From Tetrahymena elliotti 4EA (Eukaryota; Ciliophora; Oligohymenophorea; Hymenostomatida; Tetrahymenidae), in contig JH720304.1 of the NCBI GenBank assembly GCA_000231825.2, forward strand, positions 1,381,068 to 1,445,067: DNA of 64,000 nt, in the 5' to 3' direction. This document shows, piece by piece, positions 12,226-28,600 of the stretch. Every line of letters starts with the position of its first letter. Position 1 is the stretch's first letter. Under the pieces are notes generated by a model. It was not told the DNA's origin. It ran no database searches and saw only the letters and a program-made list of their open reading frames with translations. The translations under genes and the position numbers were made by a program.

Positions 12226-13257
12226 CTATAATTTTTTCTTTTAACTAAAAAAAGAAAAGATATCTTAAAAAATTTTTTCAAAATTATTAAAAAAATTCAA
12301 TTTGTTAATCTAAAAAAAAACATATATATTATGAATAAGAACAATTAATTGATATTGTCTGATGATTAAATCAGAAATTTCATTTATTTTTAAACAATAA
12401 ATTATTTTGATTTGCATTTTCAATTAAAATAAATCTTGAAATCTGTGCTCAACTTAACATTTTAATCAAAAAAGAAAATATTCTTTAATATCTTAACAAA
12501 ATTTGAAGCTAATTAAACAATATTTTTTATTTTATTTGATAAATATTCCTGAAAATGTATGTTTTATCTTCATTCAATCATACATAAATTAAAGAAAATT
12601 TTAAAAAAGTAGATAAATATTTAAAATACTAAATTGATTTTTAAAATTTGATGAGAAATAATTAAATAGTCTTCTTATATTTTTTTTACAAAATAATAAC
12701 TTCAATATATTATTTTATTTTTTTTTGTAATACTTTTGGATTTGTTTATTTTTTTAGTTAATCAGTTAGATGTTGATGAGCAAATAAAAAATTGGTAAAA
12801 AATATGTTTGGTGTTTTTTGTAGATTTTTCTCTAACAATATTAAATGAAAATTCTAGGTATCAATGATAAGTAACAAATTTTTAGAATAAAAAGATATAA
12901 TATTAAGATAAAAAGATATTTGATAAATTTTAATATTCTAAAAATTAATAACATATTAGAATTTTTTTGTTCACTAATAACAACCTAATACCTAATGATA
13001 ATTTGTTTGTGCTGTAATCTAACTAGGAATCACTTCTAGGCAATAATAGAATAGATGATGGTGAGTAAAGAAAATAAATAGATCAAATTTTTTGATTTAC
13101 TAGTTGAAAAAAAGTGAAATAAATAGTAGGTGTTTAATTAAGTAAAGTAAAGCATTTAGATTTTTGAACATTATTAAAAAATATTAAAATTCATTAAAAA
13201 CTAATTTTAAGAAAAATAGAAAGAATATTAAATTTGATTTATTGATTGATCGATAAA
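12226..13257. other. intergenic between divergent genes
   Basis: About 1 kb between the starts of cutC (minus) and the TMBIM gene (plus). It holds the inverted repeat listed separately at 12877-12946; otherwise plain A+T-rich sequence. Confidence 0.55.
12877..12946. repeat. 13-bp perfect inverted repeat with internal direct repeat
   Basis: The arms AATTTTTAGAATA (12877-12889) and its exact reverse complement (12934-12946) flank a 44-nt centre in which the word ATAAAAAGATAT occurs twice. The structure could form a cruciform or be a tiny decayed transposable element end pair. Given the A+T bias, chance is possible, though the arms contain G and C in register. Confidence 0.45.
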
Positions 13258-14058
13258 ATGGATATTGAACAAAACTAAAACTATAACAACAATAATTACT
13301 AGTATAATAATAACTAGAATATTTATGGCCAGAATTAAAATGATGAAGATATTAACTAAGGTTTTTTTGATAAATAGAATGAAGGATTACTTGGAAACAC
13401 TCGTCTAGGATTTATCCGTAAAGTTTATTTAATTTTAGGTGCCTAATTATTAGTAACTGTTTTGATGACTGTTGGTGCCATGTACTCTGAAGGATTTAGC
13501 AACTTTTAGCAAAATAACATTTGGCTTTTTTATACATGCATGGTTGTTATGTTTGTAGTAGAAATAGCTATTCTTTGTTTTAGAAATGTAGCTAGAACTG
13601 TCCCAACTAATTACATTTGCCTATTTATTTTTACTTTTTGCATGTCATATCTTGTAAGCGCTGTCTGTTCTCTTGTAAAATAATAAAATGATGATGGATA
13701 AAAAACCGTTTTAATTGCTGCTGTCATGACTCTAGGTGTAGTTGTTGCTTTAACTCTTTATGCCTTCAAAACTAAAACTGATTTCACTATGATGGGCGGT
13801 TTTCTCTTCTGTTTTTGTATGATCCTTATTATTTTTGGAATCTTTTTAGCCTTTGCTTATTCAAAGACAGCTTATATAGTATATTGCGCTCTTGGATGCT
13901 TGCTCTACTCTCTTTTCTTGATCTATGATACTCAACTTATAGTTGGCAAAAAAAGATACTCATTGGAAATTGATGATTATGTTATTGGTGCTTTAATGCT
14001 TTATATTGATATTATTGGTTTATTCTTAGAAATCTTACGACTCTTAAGCTCTAGATGA
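13258..14058 (+). CDS. TMBIM / Bax-inhibitor-1 (Lifeguard-type) membrane protein
   Basis: An intronless gene of 266 residues runs from ATG 13258 to TGA 14056. A 40-residue N-terminal tail rich in N, Q and Y (translated from many TAA/TAG codons) precedes seven hydrophobic segments beginning at GFIRKVYLILGAQLLVTVLM, which matches the FIRKVY-L-QLL-T start of the Lifeguard subfamily. The later core GCLLYSLFLIYDTQLIVG carries the family's conserved YDTQ motif, and the ending DDYVIGALMLYIDIIGLFLE carries the conserved D-Y-A-L-LY-DI-LF block. The aspartates of those two segments form the di-aspartyl pH sensor of this family. Such proteins sit in ER, Golgi or plasma membrane and tune calcium leak and stress responses. 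Length and motif content look complete. Confidence 0.93.
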
Positions 14059-14889
14059 GAAAATTGTAATCTTACTAATAAATAATATAGCTCAATTACC
14101 AAAAAAACTAATTAAATAGCTAAGAAAAAATTATTAATTGTTCTTATTAAATTTGTTGTTTGCCTGTCTGTTTTCATAAATTTTTATTAAAAATTTGATT
14201 AATGCTAAATAAAATTGTTCTCCAACTTAATCATTTCATCAATTTCAATTCGAGAAATTATCATTCTGTAGTAAATCATCAACTAGTATTTATTTTATGA
14301 GCTAAACATTTATTAAATATTTTATCATCAGATAATGCAAGTGGAAATTTTGTTTATAAATAGTTATAGATAGTGTTAATTTTAATCTTACTTATAATAT
14401 TTGTGGGAGTAGATTTACAGAAATTTTTTAAACATAAGAATCTAATATCTGAAACAGGTTTTTTGAATTAAAATTAAGCATCAAATGTTTTTTCTTCTAA
14501 ACTCTCTTTCATTTATGCACATATATCAGCTCCTAATATTATTTCAACACATAAAAAGAGTAGCATTGATCAATTTAATATTTTAAAAATAATAAAAAAT
14601 ATGTAGTAAGTTTGTTGGAATATATTTGAAACAGGTTAAGCAACTAATACAAAAAATAAAGTTTAATTTTTTAATGATAACAGATAAAAGTGTAGAATAT
14701 TTGAGGTATTTTATGAGTTAACTGAATTAAGATTTAAATATAATTTTAAAACAGAGTATAAATTTTTATTTGGTGTATTATAATAATTTTTGATGTGTTG
14801 TTATCTGAGTAAATATGTAAAATTGTATGCAACATAATAATTATTAATTTTATTTATTTAATTTTAAAGTGTTTAATTAATATCAATAA
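14059..14889. other. intergenic between convergent genes
   Basis: About 830 bp of A+T-rich DNA between the TMBIM and kinase 3' ends. No gene, RNA or notable repeat seen. Confidence 0.55.
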
Positions 14890-17605
<2,716 letters not shown>

Positions 17606-20363
17606 TTTCAATAATCTTGTCTAATATTTAATATTTTTCTTTTTCAAACGAATTCACTCTTTAAATAATTTATTAATCTTGTTTTGATTTTTATTATGTT
17701 GGATAGAAAGAGCTTTATAATATATTTCTTTTTGTTATAAAATAAACTATGATTAAGCATTTGCTTTCAAAATTAATTAACTTTTATTTCAGTATGGTGG
17801 ATTTTTCAAAAACTAACTTTATTTATTTATTTACTTAATTATTTTTTTTCTTTCATTCAATTAACTTGTTTTCTTCTCTTTAAAACAAGTAAACAACTAC
17901 TAAAAATATTATTAAGCCCAATAATTCTTTCATTGTTTCAAAGCTTTTAGAAAAACTGAAAATATATGAACATATTTCCAGAGTCAAAGCACAACCATTT
18001 TTATCAACCAAACGACCAACCATTTTTTTTATTCAATTTTTTTTTTAATCCAATTAGACTGTTTTATTTACTCTCCTTAAAAAACTAATTTTAAATAAAA
18101 TCATTAAATATTTATTCTTTAATTATTTCAATTTTTATTGGCATAAAATTTATAAGAACATATTTTTATTCTTAGAAATAATAAATTATACAACCAAATA
18201 ACCGACCAAACATTTTTTTTGCTTAAAATTATTTTTTCCATGTTAGTCTCTCTTTTTACTTGTATTTCCAAAAAACAGACAATTAATAAAAATTTTACTA
18301 AAACTAATTTTAATTTAGGGAGAAAGAAGTAGGAAAATATATTTGTGTATGGCTATTTTCTATTTCATAAAATTATGTTAATTTTTATTAAACAAAAAAA
18401 TCAGTCATTATTATTAATTTGATAACTATTTATTCCCAATTCAAATAACCTGTTTAGCTCTCTTTTCAATAAAAAAAAAAATGTAGAGGTATTACTAAAT
18501 CTATATATAATTGAATGACACAATTATTTCGATTTTAAGAAATAATATAAATTTTTTTTATAACAAGCATTTCTCTTTTGAATAAGATTTAAGTGAAAGC
18601 AATGGAAATAGATATTAAAAATTATCTAACAGCTTTAAAAAATGTCTATTTTAATTTTTTATAAATATTTCTAAATTATTCTTTCATTTTTAAAAATTTT
18701 TTCATTAGCATATTGCCAACGAATTCATTAAATTTTTAATCAACTAATAAAAATAAAATTTTTTCTGTTTTTCCAAAATTAAAACCAAATAAATCCTTAC
18801 AATTTACAGTAAATTTATGAAGTTTCTATTTTTATCTGAGTAATTTACACTTTAAAGCTTTTTATATAATCATAATCTTAGTTTGTCATTGATTCTCTAA
18901 AATTTAAAAATCTACATTAGATGTAAATCATCAAATGTTGGCATTTAATTGTTTGAGAAAGATGAAATTTAAAAAATAATTAGCTATCACATTTTGTTTA
19001 CAATATATGAAATTTAATGATCGAAAGCAATTATTATGATACGAGGGATAAATCTATAAATTAAAGTAAGCAAAATGTATAAAATAGTAATGCGATAATG
19101 TTACTTGATTTCAAATGTAATACTTTTAGAAATATTAGGAGTATTTTTATTTTATCAAAATTCTGTGCTTAAATTATTAAATGTATTATTGAAGACTTGC
19201 ATTAAATTGATTAAAATGTTTTTCTTGTTAATATATTCTAAGGTAAGGATATTTAAGGTCACTTTTTGGCATTTATAAATATTTGCAAATTTTCTTCAAA
19301 GTGGTCTAGTCTCTAAAATAAAAAATTCAAATATGAATGATTTTCAAAATATTATTTATGTAAATATAAACCCAGTAAAATTTGATATATTCTTTTTGTA
19401 TTACAATATTCACTTTTTTTAATTTATGCATAAAGTCCTCAAAAATAGTAAATCCTTTATTTTTTTACTGATTGTTTGAGAAATTATTTAAATTAAATTG
19501 ATAGAATTCAGCTATTATTTAGAAATAATTCCTAATGTACCAACCTGAAATACATTATTTGCTTTACAAAAAGTTTTTTTTGTAGCTTCTTGAATAAAAG
19601 TTATATCAATTATAATTTAGGACGCTGGTAGTTTTTTAAATTTAGTTCAAAAAATATAATCTTAATCATTAATCATCTAAGTATATTCTTAATTTATAGT
19701 AAATGTAATAAATACTATTAAGCCAGAAAGAAAGAATAAAATGAGATAGAAAATGTTACTTTCGCATTCTAAACAATTTCAAAATGTAATTTGCTCAGAA
19801 TAAACAAGAATTGTTACCAAGATGTAGGAGAAACACTTTTGAGATTTAAGAAATTGAGTATTCTTAAGGTAGGTTACTATAATATTTCCAAAAATTAATT
19901 AAGCATAATTTAAATGAATGGTAAAAAAAACAATAACATGAATATTCTAAAGTATCTTTACAAATTAATAGATATTATTTACATTAAGTTAATTAACAAA
20001 AAGTAAATTAGTGTTTGAATGGTCGATATATTTAAAAAATTAGACAAATTGAAATAGGATTAACTGTAAGAGGAAAATTTAAATTCTATGTCAGAATCAT
20101 TATTAAAAAATAATCCATAACAATTAATAAACAAAGAAACAAACAAAAAATTAAGAACGAATACTACTAATAATAGGAAGAAGAAGATAATAGAAACATT
20201 TTCCAAATAAAAAACTCATTTAAAGTTTGAAAAATTATAATGAAAATATAAAAAATAAATTAAAAACAAAAAATAGATTTAAAATAGAAAAAACTAAATA
20301 AATTTAAAATAGAACTTTTACAAGAACACATTTACTATTTATTTGATTACTTTGTTCTAGTTA
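17606..20363. other. long intergenic region between divergent genes
   Basis: About 2.75 kb without a recognisable gene. The kinase-proximal part carries a degenerate repeat array (17850-18480, separate entry). The part just before 20364 is A-rich and resembles the 5' flank of the paralogue at 25685 (shared AAAAAAT..TTAAGAAC and ATAGAAAC words), consistent with a duplicated leader. Confidence 0.5.
17850..18480. repeat. degenerate tandem array, period about 190 bp
   Basis: A CAATT..(A)CTGTTT...CTCTC-like core recurs near 17856, 18045, 18240 and 18437. Between the first three, a second block AACCAAAC/ATAACCGACCAA-CATTTTTTTT recurs near 18006 and 18190. The units have diverged strongly but keep order and spacing. 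The period is close to a nucleosome repeat length. It is not a microsatellite and codes for nothing visible. Confidence 0.45.
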
Positions 20364-23300
20364 ATGAGCTAATCACCATTAGTATAATATGAAGAAAATG
20401 AAAATGGATCTCTGATGACCCCATAGGATATATTCAAAAATGTAGAATCTAAAATGATACCTAATTCATTTCAAACTTTATAATCATTGCACTAGTAATC
20501 TCCTAGCTCTAATGGATCTTTGAAAGCCTCTCCATAAATATACCACTCACCTCAAATAAACTCAAATAAGTAAAAGGCTTCTAAATTTAATTTAGAAAGT
20601 AGATTCTCTCCTTCACTGAAAAACAGAACTATTTCATAAGCTACAATAAACAGAGGTTGTAATACTCCATAGTCTTCTTTTTTTAAATTATCTGAAAACA
20701 CTTAAAACAGCCCATTTTAAGCAGAATCCTAAAAAGTTAATAGCGATAAATAGAACCCATCTAAAAATAGTGCGCACTACTACTAAAACTCATAAAGTAT
20801 GTAGATTCTAGCATAATTCGGATTCAATTCTGAAAGCAAAGGAAAAAAAGAAGAAAGTATTAAATTACCATATATAGAAAAACAAACCTAAAAGTCAGTT
20901 CTAAATATAAAAAATAAGCTTGCATAGCTGGAAGACAGACAAGGATTCTTTAGTGAAGTTAATAAACTCTCTAGAAAATCAAATAATTAAAATACCCTTT
21001 TTGATCAGTCTAAAACAAACCCAACAATAATTCCAGATTTTAATTGTAAAAAACATGTGAGTTAACACTTAGAAAAAGATTAATCTAATTTGAATTAATA
21101 ATAAATGTAAAAAAATTTAGAAAGAAACAGCTTTTAAGGCTAAACTAATTTGACTTTGCAAATTAATAAATCTCCTAAAATAAACCCATCAGTTCACTCC
21201 TCTATTTTTTAGGATGGCCAAGCCAAAATAAAGACTGACTAAAGACTTACTCCATTAAAACATAATGGCTCCATTAGCTGCTCTAAAAATTTTTGTAATT
21301 CATCTAAAGAAACTTTTGAGTCAGATTCTCATACAACATTCAAAACTAAAATAACTCCTATGAAACACCCTTCTCTCATTTTTAACTATTTAGAAAATTA
21401 AACTGGTTTATCAACCTTACAAAATATTGATGGTAGTAGCAATACTTTGCAAAATCCTTAAGGCAAATATTCATCAAAGGAGGAAAACAAGGGAGCCAGT
21501 GATATTCAATCTTCTCAATCTTTTTCATCAGAAGATGAATCTCCTCCAAATTCAAACCCATAAATTAAAAATATTTCATCTTAAAATAGAAATTCTATTA
21601 TTCTAAATAAAGTTAAATAAATTGAGAGGACTGAAAGAAAAAGTGTGTATTTCTCTCCTTAAGCTGGTAGCTAAACTCTACGTAGAAGACAAACAGATAA
21701 TTATATGCTTGTAAATGAAGTAAATTAAATTTTACAAAACCAAAATAGAGAAGAAATCATTTCAAATTTAACAAGCAGATAAAACTAAAAACCTGATAAA
21801 ATCATGAACATATTTTAGTAGTAAAACAGTAACACCAATAGTCCTGGATAAATTAATAATAGTTAATCTACTGATAGAGCTACTTTAATGAGACAGATGT
21901 ACTATCTATTACCTGATATCAAAAAATTTGTGACAGAAGAGATAGAAAAAGATGAAGATTTAAAGTCATTTATCTTTTAATTTTACATGATGCAAGACTT
22001 AAATGAATTTGCTTTTCTCTTAAGCTAACTCTTAGATCATTTGGCTGAATAGCGCTAACTAACATAAAAGACTTTCCCAAACAAATTCCCTAAAAAAATA
22101 TTATCAAAAATAACTAATTTTATAATCAAATTTTTATCTCAACAAAAAGAAAATAGCGAATAACTTAAAAGCCTATTAAATGAACAACTCACTAAATCTA
22201 TTAACATTATAGCCCCATCTACTCTATTAGAAGCTTTAGGAGGATACCGTAAAATCAGACTTCTATGTGAAGAAATTCTGGAGATGTTTTAATCGAGTGC
22301 TCTAACTCATCACATTTTGATTCCTAATGAAGGAAAAGGAGCTGATAAAATTGAAGAATTTTTACTAGCAGTCTTACAATAAGATTTATCTAAAACATAA
22401 AAAATGATTGATGAACTCAAAAAATACTCAGGAACTGGATTTAGCAGTACTGAGTTTTATGTTATGAAATTAATTTTATACAATTATTTTAATAATCATT
22501 CTTACTATTCTGAAGAAGTCAAATATCCTTTCTTTGAACTTTTAGAAAGTTTGCGCTACTAATTTACAGACGAAGAAGGCTTTAATTCTAATTTTTTATT
22601 ATGGAAATAAGCTGATATCACAAATGAAATGTTAATCATTTGGAAGTAAGATCCTATTTTAAGCAATCTCAAAGAGTCTTTTAAAAATTCATCTCTATCA
22701 TTCATAAAAGAAGTATTTGACTATACTTTTTCATTTAAAAATTGCTATCAACTCAACAGTGCTTATCAAAACAGCTTTTCCTCCTAACTTGATATTCTTG
22801 CTACTAAATCTCTTCATTAGATGATGAAAGTTGCTACTAAAAGATAAGGTATCTAACAAAATTAAGTACAGATGAATATAAATTTCTTATTTAAGAAACT
22901 CTAATGGTTCATCCAAAAAGGAAATGCAAACTATGTAAGCATAGTAGGAAACTGCTAACAAATATCTGATCAAATGCATTTCATCATCTTGAATTAAAAA
23001 TTCAATAGTAGCGATTCTCCTTAAATCACTTCATCAAACAAAGAAAGCTTCAATTTTACAGAAACTGATGGTTCATAATAAACCTCGAAAACTAAAAATA
23101 AATTTAGATTATTTTAATAAATCTAACAAAATTATTAATTGCAAAACCAATAAAAGTAAAATTCTCCTACTTACCCACCCTTGACAGATACTACAAACTT
23201 TAGTCAATTTTTAAGTTTTTTCTTTAACTTTTATTCAACTTTCCATTACTCTGATCTAGTTAATTTCTTCAAATATGAAAAATGCACCATATAAATATTC

Positions 23301-23420
23301 TAATTCTGGACCTAAATTTTTGCAGAAGCCCTTGTAGATTTAAGAGGTATCTCAGTAAAATTAGCTAATGAAATAAGCAAATTTATTTATGATTTATTTG
23401 AGTTTTTAAAAAATAATTGA
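20364..23420 (+). CDS. large uncharacterised protein, tandem paralogue A
   Basis: A single open frame of 1,018 residues, with no intron, from ATG 20364 to TGA 23418. The N-terminal 480 residues are Ser/Asn/Gln-rich and contain many S-P dipeptides, plus LRRRQTDNYM, a strong basophilic-kinase (PKA-like R-R-x-T) motif kept in paralogue B. The C-terminal half is a predicted all-helical globular region: MYYLLPDIKKFVTEEIEKDE, LLDHLAEQR, STLLEALGGY, KYSGTGFSSTEFYVMKLILY, FFELLESLRYQFTDEEGF, IWKQDPILSNLKESF, and near the end SDLVNFFKYEKCT. I do not recognise this fold or any catalytic motif, and see no membrane segment or signal peptide. A phosphoregulated cytosolic scaffold is one possibility, purely inferred. 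Well-conserved coding sequence shared with B argues for real function. Confidence 0.85.
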
Positions 23421-25684
23421 TCAAAAAAAATATATATTCAAAAATTAAATTTAACTAAATACTTTGTATCAAAATATGCTCATATACTTGTACATTTTCG
23501 AAATTTACATTAAATAAATTATCATAAAAATATATTTTAATTCACAATAGAATTCAATTATTTCATATAAATTTTGAACAATAATTAAAAATATTAAGAA
23601 AAACTATAGTATAAAGTATTTTAATATTTATTCATCTTATTTAATCATAAATTAGAAGAACTTCAAAAATAGGGACATAAAAATTCAAAAAGAATACTCT
23701 TCAAAATTATTATTATTTATTTGATTAAAAAAGAATCCAAATTAATAATCTTTTAAGGTATTATTGTTAGAATAGAGGAAATTTAAAATCTAGAATTACA
23801 TCACTTTCTTTAAGCATTTTATATTTTGAAGATTTGATTACAGTATAAAAAAGTTTGAATAAGAATTATCAGCCAGCCAGATACACAGCCAAACTGAAAG
23901 AAGATATGTTAAATAAATATCAAGAGAAAAACCTCAAGTTTTAATAATTTGTAATAGCAACCACTTAAATTAAAATTATATCAAAAAATTTCCTTACAAT
24001 AGCCTATTTATCTTTACCTATGTTTCCTATGTGTTAGTTTCTGTAATTTAGTTATTAAAACTTGAAATTTTTTATTTTCAGCATTTCCGAATAATTAACA
24101 TTTTTACTGTTAAACGAGTAACTTGTTTCTTAATTTATTAATCTTTGATAAGACTTTTAGATTTTTGGATAAAATTATTGAGAGATTATGTAAATACTTG
24201 TCTGTAATAAAAATTAAATATTTAGATAAAAATATGATCTAATTAATATTTAAGATTATTTGGTATTAATGTAAATATTTATTTGAGTGAGATACATAGT
24301 ATTATCCTAGGAATAGTTTATTTTTTTGTTAAATTTTAAAATTAAAAAAGTTCTAATTTGAATAGCAAAGATTATTTTGTAATATTTCAGCTATCTTAAT
24401 GATGGCATAAATTGATAAAAATAAGTATTAATATGTTAAGAAGCATGAAAGATTAAAAGAGCAAAGTTTATGGATGGATTACAGATAATTATATGCCATA
24501 ATAATAATTAAATACAATTAATAGTTTTATATGAATTATTTTTAATCGCTAAAAAACCAAGGCTTATGTCATCACTAATATTTATAAATCATATCAGAAA
24601 CAAATAATTTTAAATGGCTTAAAAATTAGACCTTCAAAATACCTCTTTATTTAAATCAAACCCAGTAAATTTTAATATCTTTTATTGTTTTAGAAACCTT
24701 AAGATAAAATTTTCAAGAAACAAATGCTATCAGAAATTATCTTGAAAACAAATTAGGTATGAAATTCAATTGTTCGATTACATCGAAACGTTTATTTTCT
24801 AGCTTTATTACATTTTGTATTCTTTTACATTTGATATATAAATATATATATATATTTTTATTATATATTTTGATTGTGAAAGGATATCTCGAATAAAAAG
24901 GGCGCTGGCAAAGATTTTAATTAAACGCGAAAAAAAGTTTTTACCACAAAAAGGTTAATGTTCTACAATATACAGTAAATTATAAGAAATTAGTTTTTCA
25001 TGCATGAAAAATTGAGTTATGAGAGTAAATAAAGTCTTTGCTATTTAAACTGTTAAAAACTTATATTTCAGCAATTAGAAAAAATAATCGAAATTTATTT
25101 TTTTTGTAAGAGTATGTGGCTATTTTATTTTGAATAATTTTAACATCTTTTTTGATTTTCCAAAAATAAAATAAGCAAAAATTAAAATGGTAATAAAGTA
25201 ATATCTCAAAAGATTCTAAAATGCCATCTGGAATTATAAATATTAATAAAAGAGATTAATATATCTAGCTTTTAGTTTAAGAAGATTATGTTTTTTTTGT
25301 ATTTTTGAACATAATTCATTAAAAAAAAATAGACAAGAATAAAAGAGAGTAAACAGAGAAACTTAAATTATTTGGTAATAAATAATAATCTAGAACAAAA
25401 AATAAGTCTTTAGATGAATGAAAACCAAGTAAAAAATATTAAGAACAAAGAATAATTTGTATAAATAGTAGAAGAATAATAAATAGAAACTAAATAAAGA
25501 TAACAAGAAACTACCCAATTAATTTATATATTTATAATAATTAATAATCAAATAAAAAATTAATAAATAGAAAATATCTCTTGAAATAATCTAGCATAAA
25601 AAACATACAAAATATTTATCCATTTCTTAGAAATATTCTTCTAAATAAAATAATATTTCATCTTCTTTTTAAATAATTTTAATA
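23421..25684. other. intergenic between tandem paralogues
   Basis: About 2.26 kb, A+T-rich. The only standout is a short G+C island near 24899-24932 (GGGCGCTGGC... and a nearby ACGCG) in an otherwise almost G/C-free stretch next to an (AT)n run; it does not fold as a tRNA by eye. No coding region supported. Confidence 0.5.
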
Positions 25685-28600
25685 ATGAGCTAATCACCTT
25701 TAGAAATTGATGAAAGTATTACTGGATCATCAATACAAATTAAGAATTTATATCATAATATAGAAGCAAAATTTTTGCTAAATTAGTCTTAATAATCTCT
25801 ACACTAGCATTCTCCAAGCTCTAATGGGTCTCTGAAAGCATCTCCTTAGTTTTATCACTCTCCCTAAATAAACTCAAGCAAGCAAAAAGCATCTAAATTT
25901 AATCTAGAATCTGGGTTTTCTCCTTCATTAAGAAATAGAATAATACAATAAGCAACTATAAATAGAGGATGTAATACTCCATCATCCTCTTTTTTTAAAT
26001 AAACTGAAAACACTAAAGATAGTCCACTGTTTTTTGATTCAGAAATAAGTAATAGTAATAGGTAGAAAACATCTACAAGAATTAATTACAGCTTTTCAAA
26101 TTCAAAAAGTGTATCTGTACTTCCTCTTTTAGGATAGAACTTAGACTTAAAAGGAAAAAAAGAAGAAACCTTATAACTGCCTTATATTGAGACATAAATT
26201 AATAAATCTGTTTAAAATATAAAAAACAGGCTTTCTTAGCTTGAAGAAAAACCAAGTTTCTTTGATGAAGTTAATAAGCTCTCTAGAAAATCTCTGGCAA
26301 GTAATTTGAATACTGCCAGTGATTTGAATAAATCTGGATAATAATCTATTTCTGAATTTAGTAACAAATCTCATAGAAATTTACTGGTTGAAAGAGAATA
26401 GTTAAATTAATCTGTTTAACATAATTAGGAAAACAATAACCTTTTAAGACAAATTAATTTAACTTTATCAGTTAACAAATCACCTAAAATTGCTTCTACA
26501 AGTCGCCCATCTCTTTTTTAGGAAGGTTACACTACTATTAAGAGTGATCAAAGATTAACACCTTAAAAGATTTATAGTCCTAACCCAAATAGCTGCATAA
26601 ACAAGCTTTGCTATTAGTCCAAAGAATCAATTGAGGGTGATTCTAATAAAAATAAAGGTATTTAGATAAAAAAACCTTCCATTATTTTTAAATATCCTAT
26701 CTCAGAAAAGTAAAATAGTTCTAATACATTGTTAGATGTTGAAAGCAGTAATAATAATATTTAAAACACTACTAATAACAACCAAACAAATAATTAAACA
26801 AAGGAATAACATAAGGATACTAGCGAAATTCAATCTTCTTAAACATTTTCATCAGAAGATGATTCTGCTTAAAATTAGACTTCCCAAAATATTAATTAAA
26901 AATAATCCTAAATCAAAAATATTTTAAATATTAATAAGCTTCAATAAATCGATAGCTCTGATCAAAAAAATGGATATTACTCTCCTTAAATTGGTAGTTA
27001 GACTCTTCGTAGAAGAAAAACAGACAACTACATGATAATCAATCAGATAAACACAAAAAGCCCAGCAAATAAAGATGAACTCATTTCTAATTTTGCAAGC
27101 AAACAAATCTAAAAATCTGATAAATTTTTAAATTTATTTTAGTTATAGCACAATAATAGCACAAATAACCTTACATTTAGTTAAATTTATTAATCTGCTG
27201 ATAGAGCTTCTTTGATGAGATAATTGTATTATCTGTTACCTGATATTAAGAAATTCGTTACAGATGAAATTGAAAAAGATGAAGATTTGAAGTCTTCCAT
27301 ATTCTCATTCTACATGATGTAAGATATAAATGAGTTTACTTTTCTATTTAGCCAATTTTTAGATCACTTGGCTGAATAGCGCCTTTTGACAGACAAAACA
27401 TTCCCAAACAAATTTCCAAAGAAAATATTATCTAAAATAACGAGTTTTATGTTATGCTTTTTATCTCATTAAAAAGAAAACAGTGAATAACTAAAAAGTT
27501 TATTAAATGAATAGATAACTAAATCTCTTTGTATAATCATGCCTTCAACTCTCTTAGAAGCTTTAGGAGGATATAGTAAACTTAAGTCTCTAAGTCAATA
27601 AATTTTCAAGATGTTCTAAGCAAGCGCTCTCACTAACCAAATTTTAATTACTTCAGAAGAAGTAGGAGCTAGCAAAATAGAAGAATTTTTGCTTGCAGCT
27701 TTACAAAAAGATTTATAAAAGACTTAAAAAATGATTGATGAGCTGAAAAAATACTCTGGAACAAGCTATAGCGGCACTGAATTTTATGTTATGAAGCTTA
27801 TATTGTTTAATTACTTTAACTCTCATTCATATTATTCTGATGAAGTTAAATTCTCTTTCTTTGAATTGTTAGAAAGTGTTCGCTATTAATTTACTGAAGA
27901 AGAAGGTTTCAACTAAATCTTGTTAGAATAGAAAAATGCTGATATATTAAAAGAAATGCTTTTCATTTGGAAATAAGATCCTATTTTAAGTCAGCTCAAA
28001 GAATCTTATAAAAACTCTTCATAATAATTTATATAATCTGTCTTTGATTATACATTTTTAGCTAAAAACTGCTATTAAATCAGTAGCGCTTATCATGATA
28101 GCTTCTCCTCCCAATTAGATATTCTTGTTATTAAATCTTTACATTAAATGGCGAAAGTTGCAACTAAAAGATAAGGAATAACACAAAATTAAATATAAAT
28201 GAATATTAATTTCTTATTTAAGAAATTTTAATGGTTCATCTCAAAAGGAAATTTAAATTATATTAGTGTTATAGGAAATTGTAAAGAAATATCAGATCAA
28301 ATGTTTTTCATCATCTTGAATTAAAAAGTCAACAACAACAATAATAATAATAATGACTCACCCTCTGTTACTTCTCCTGTAAAAGAGGGTAATAGTTTCA
28401 CTGAATTAGATGGTTCCAATAAATCAACTGGAAAAAGTAAAGTCAATAAATTTAGATTACTTCATTAATTATAGCAAGCTAATTAATAATAAAATCAACA
28501 AAAATAAAATCTCTCCACTTAATAAAGCCTTGCAGATATTTCTAACTTTAGTTAATTTATAAGTCTTTTCTTTAATTTCTATTCTACCTTCCATTACTCT

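Noticed and set aside
24885..24945. Possible tRNA at the G+C island
   Set aside because: No T-loop GTTCRA box, no acceptor pairing and no CCA-compatible stem could be found by eye.
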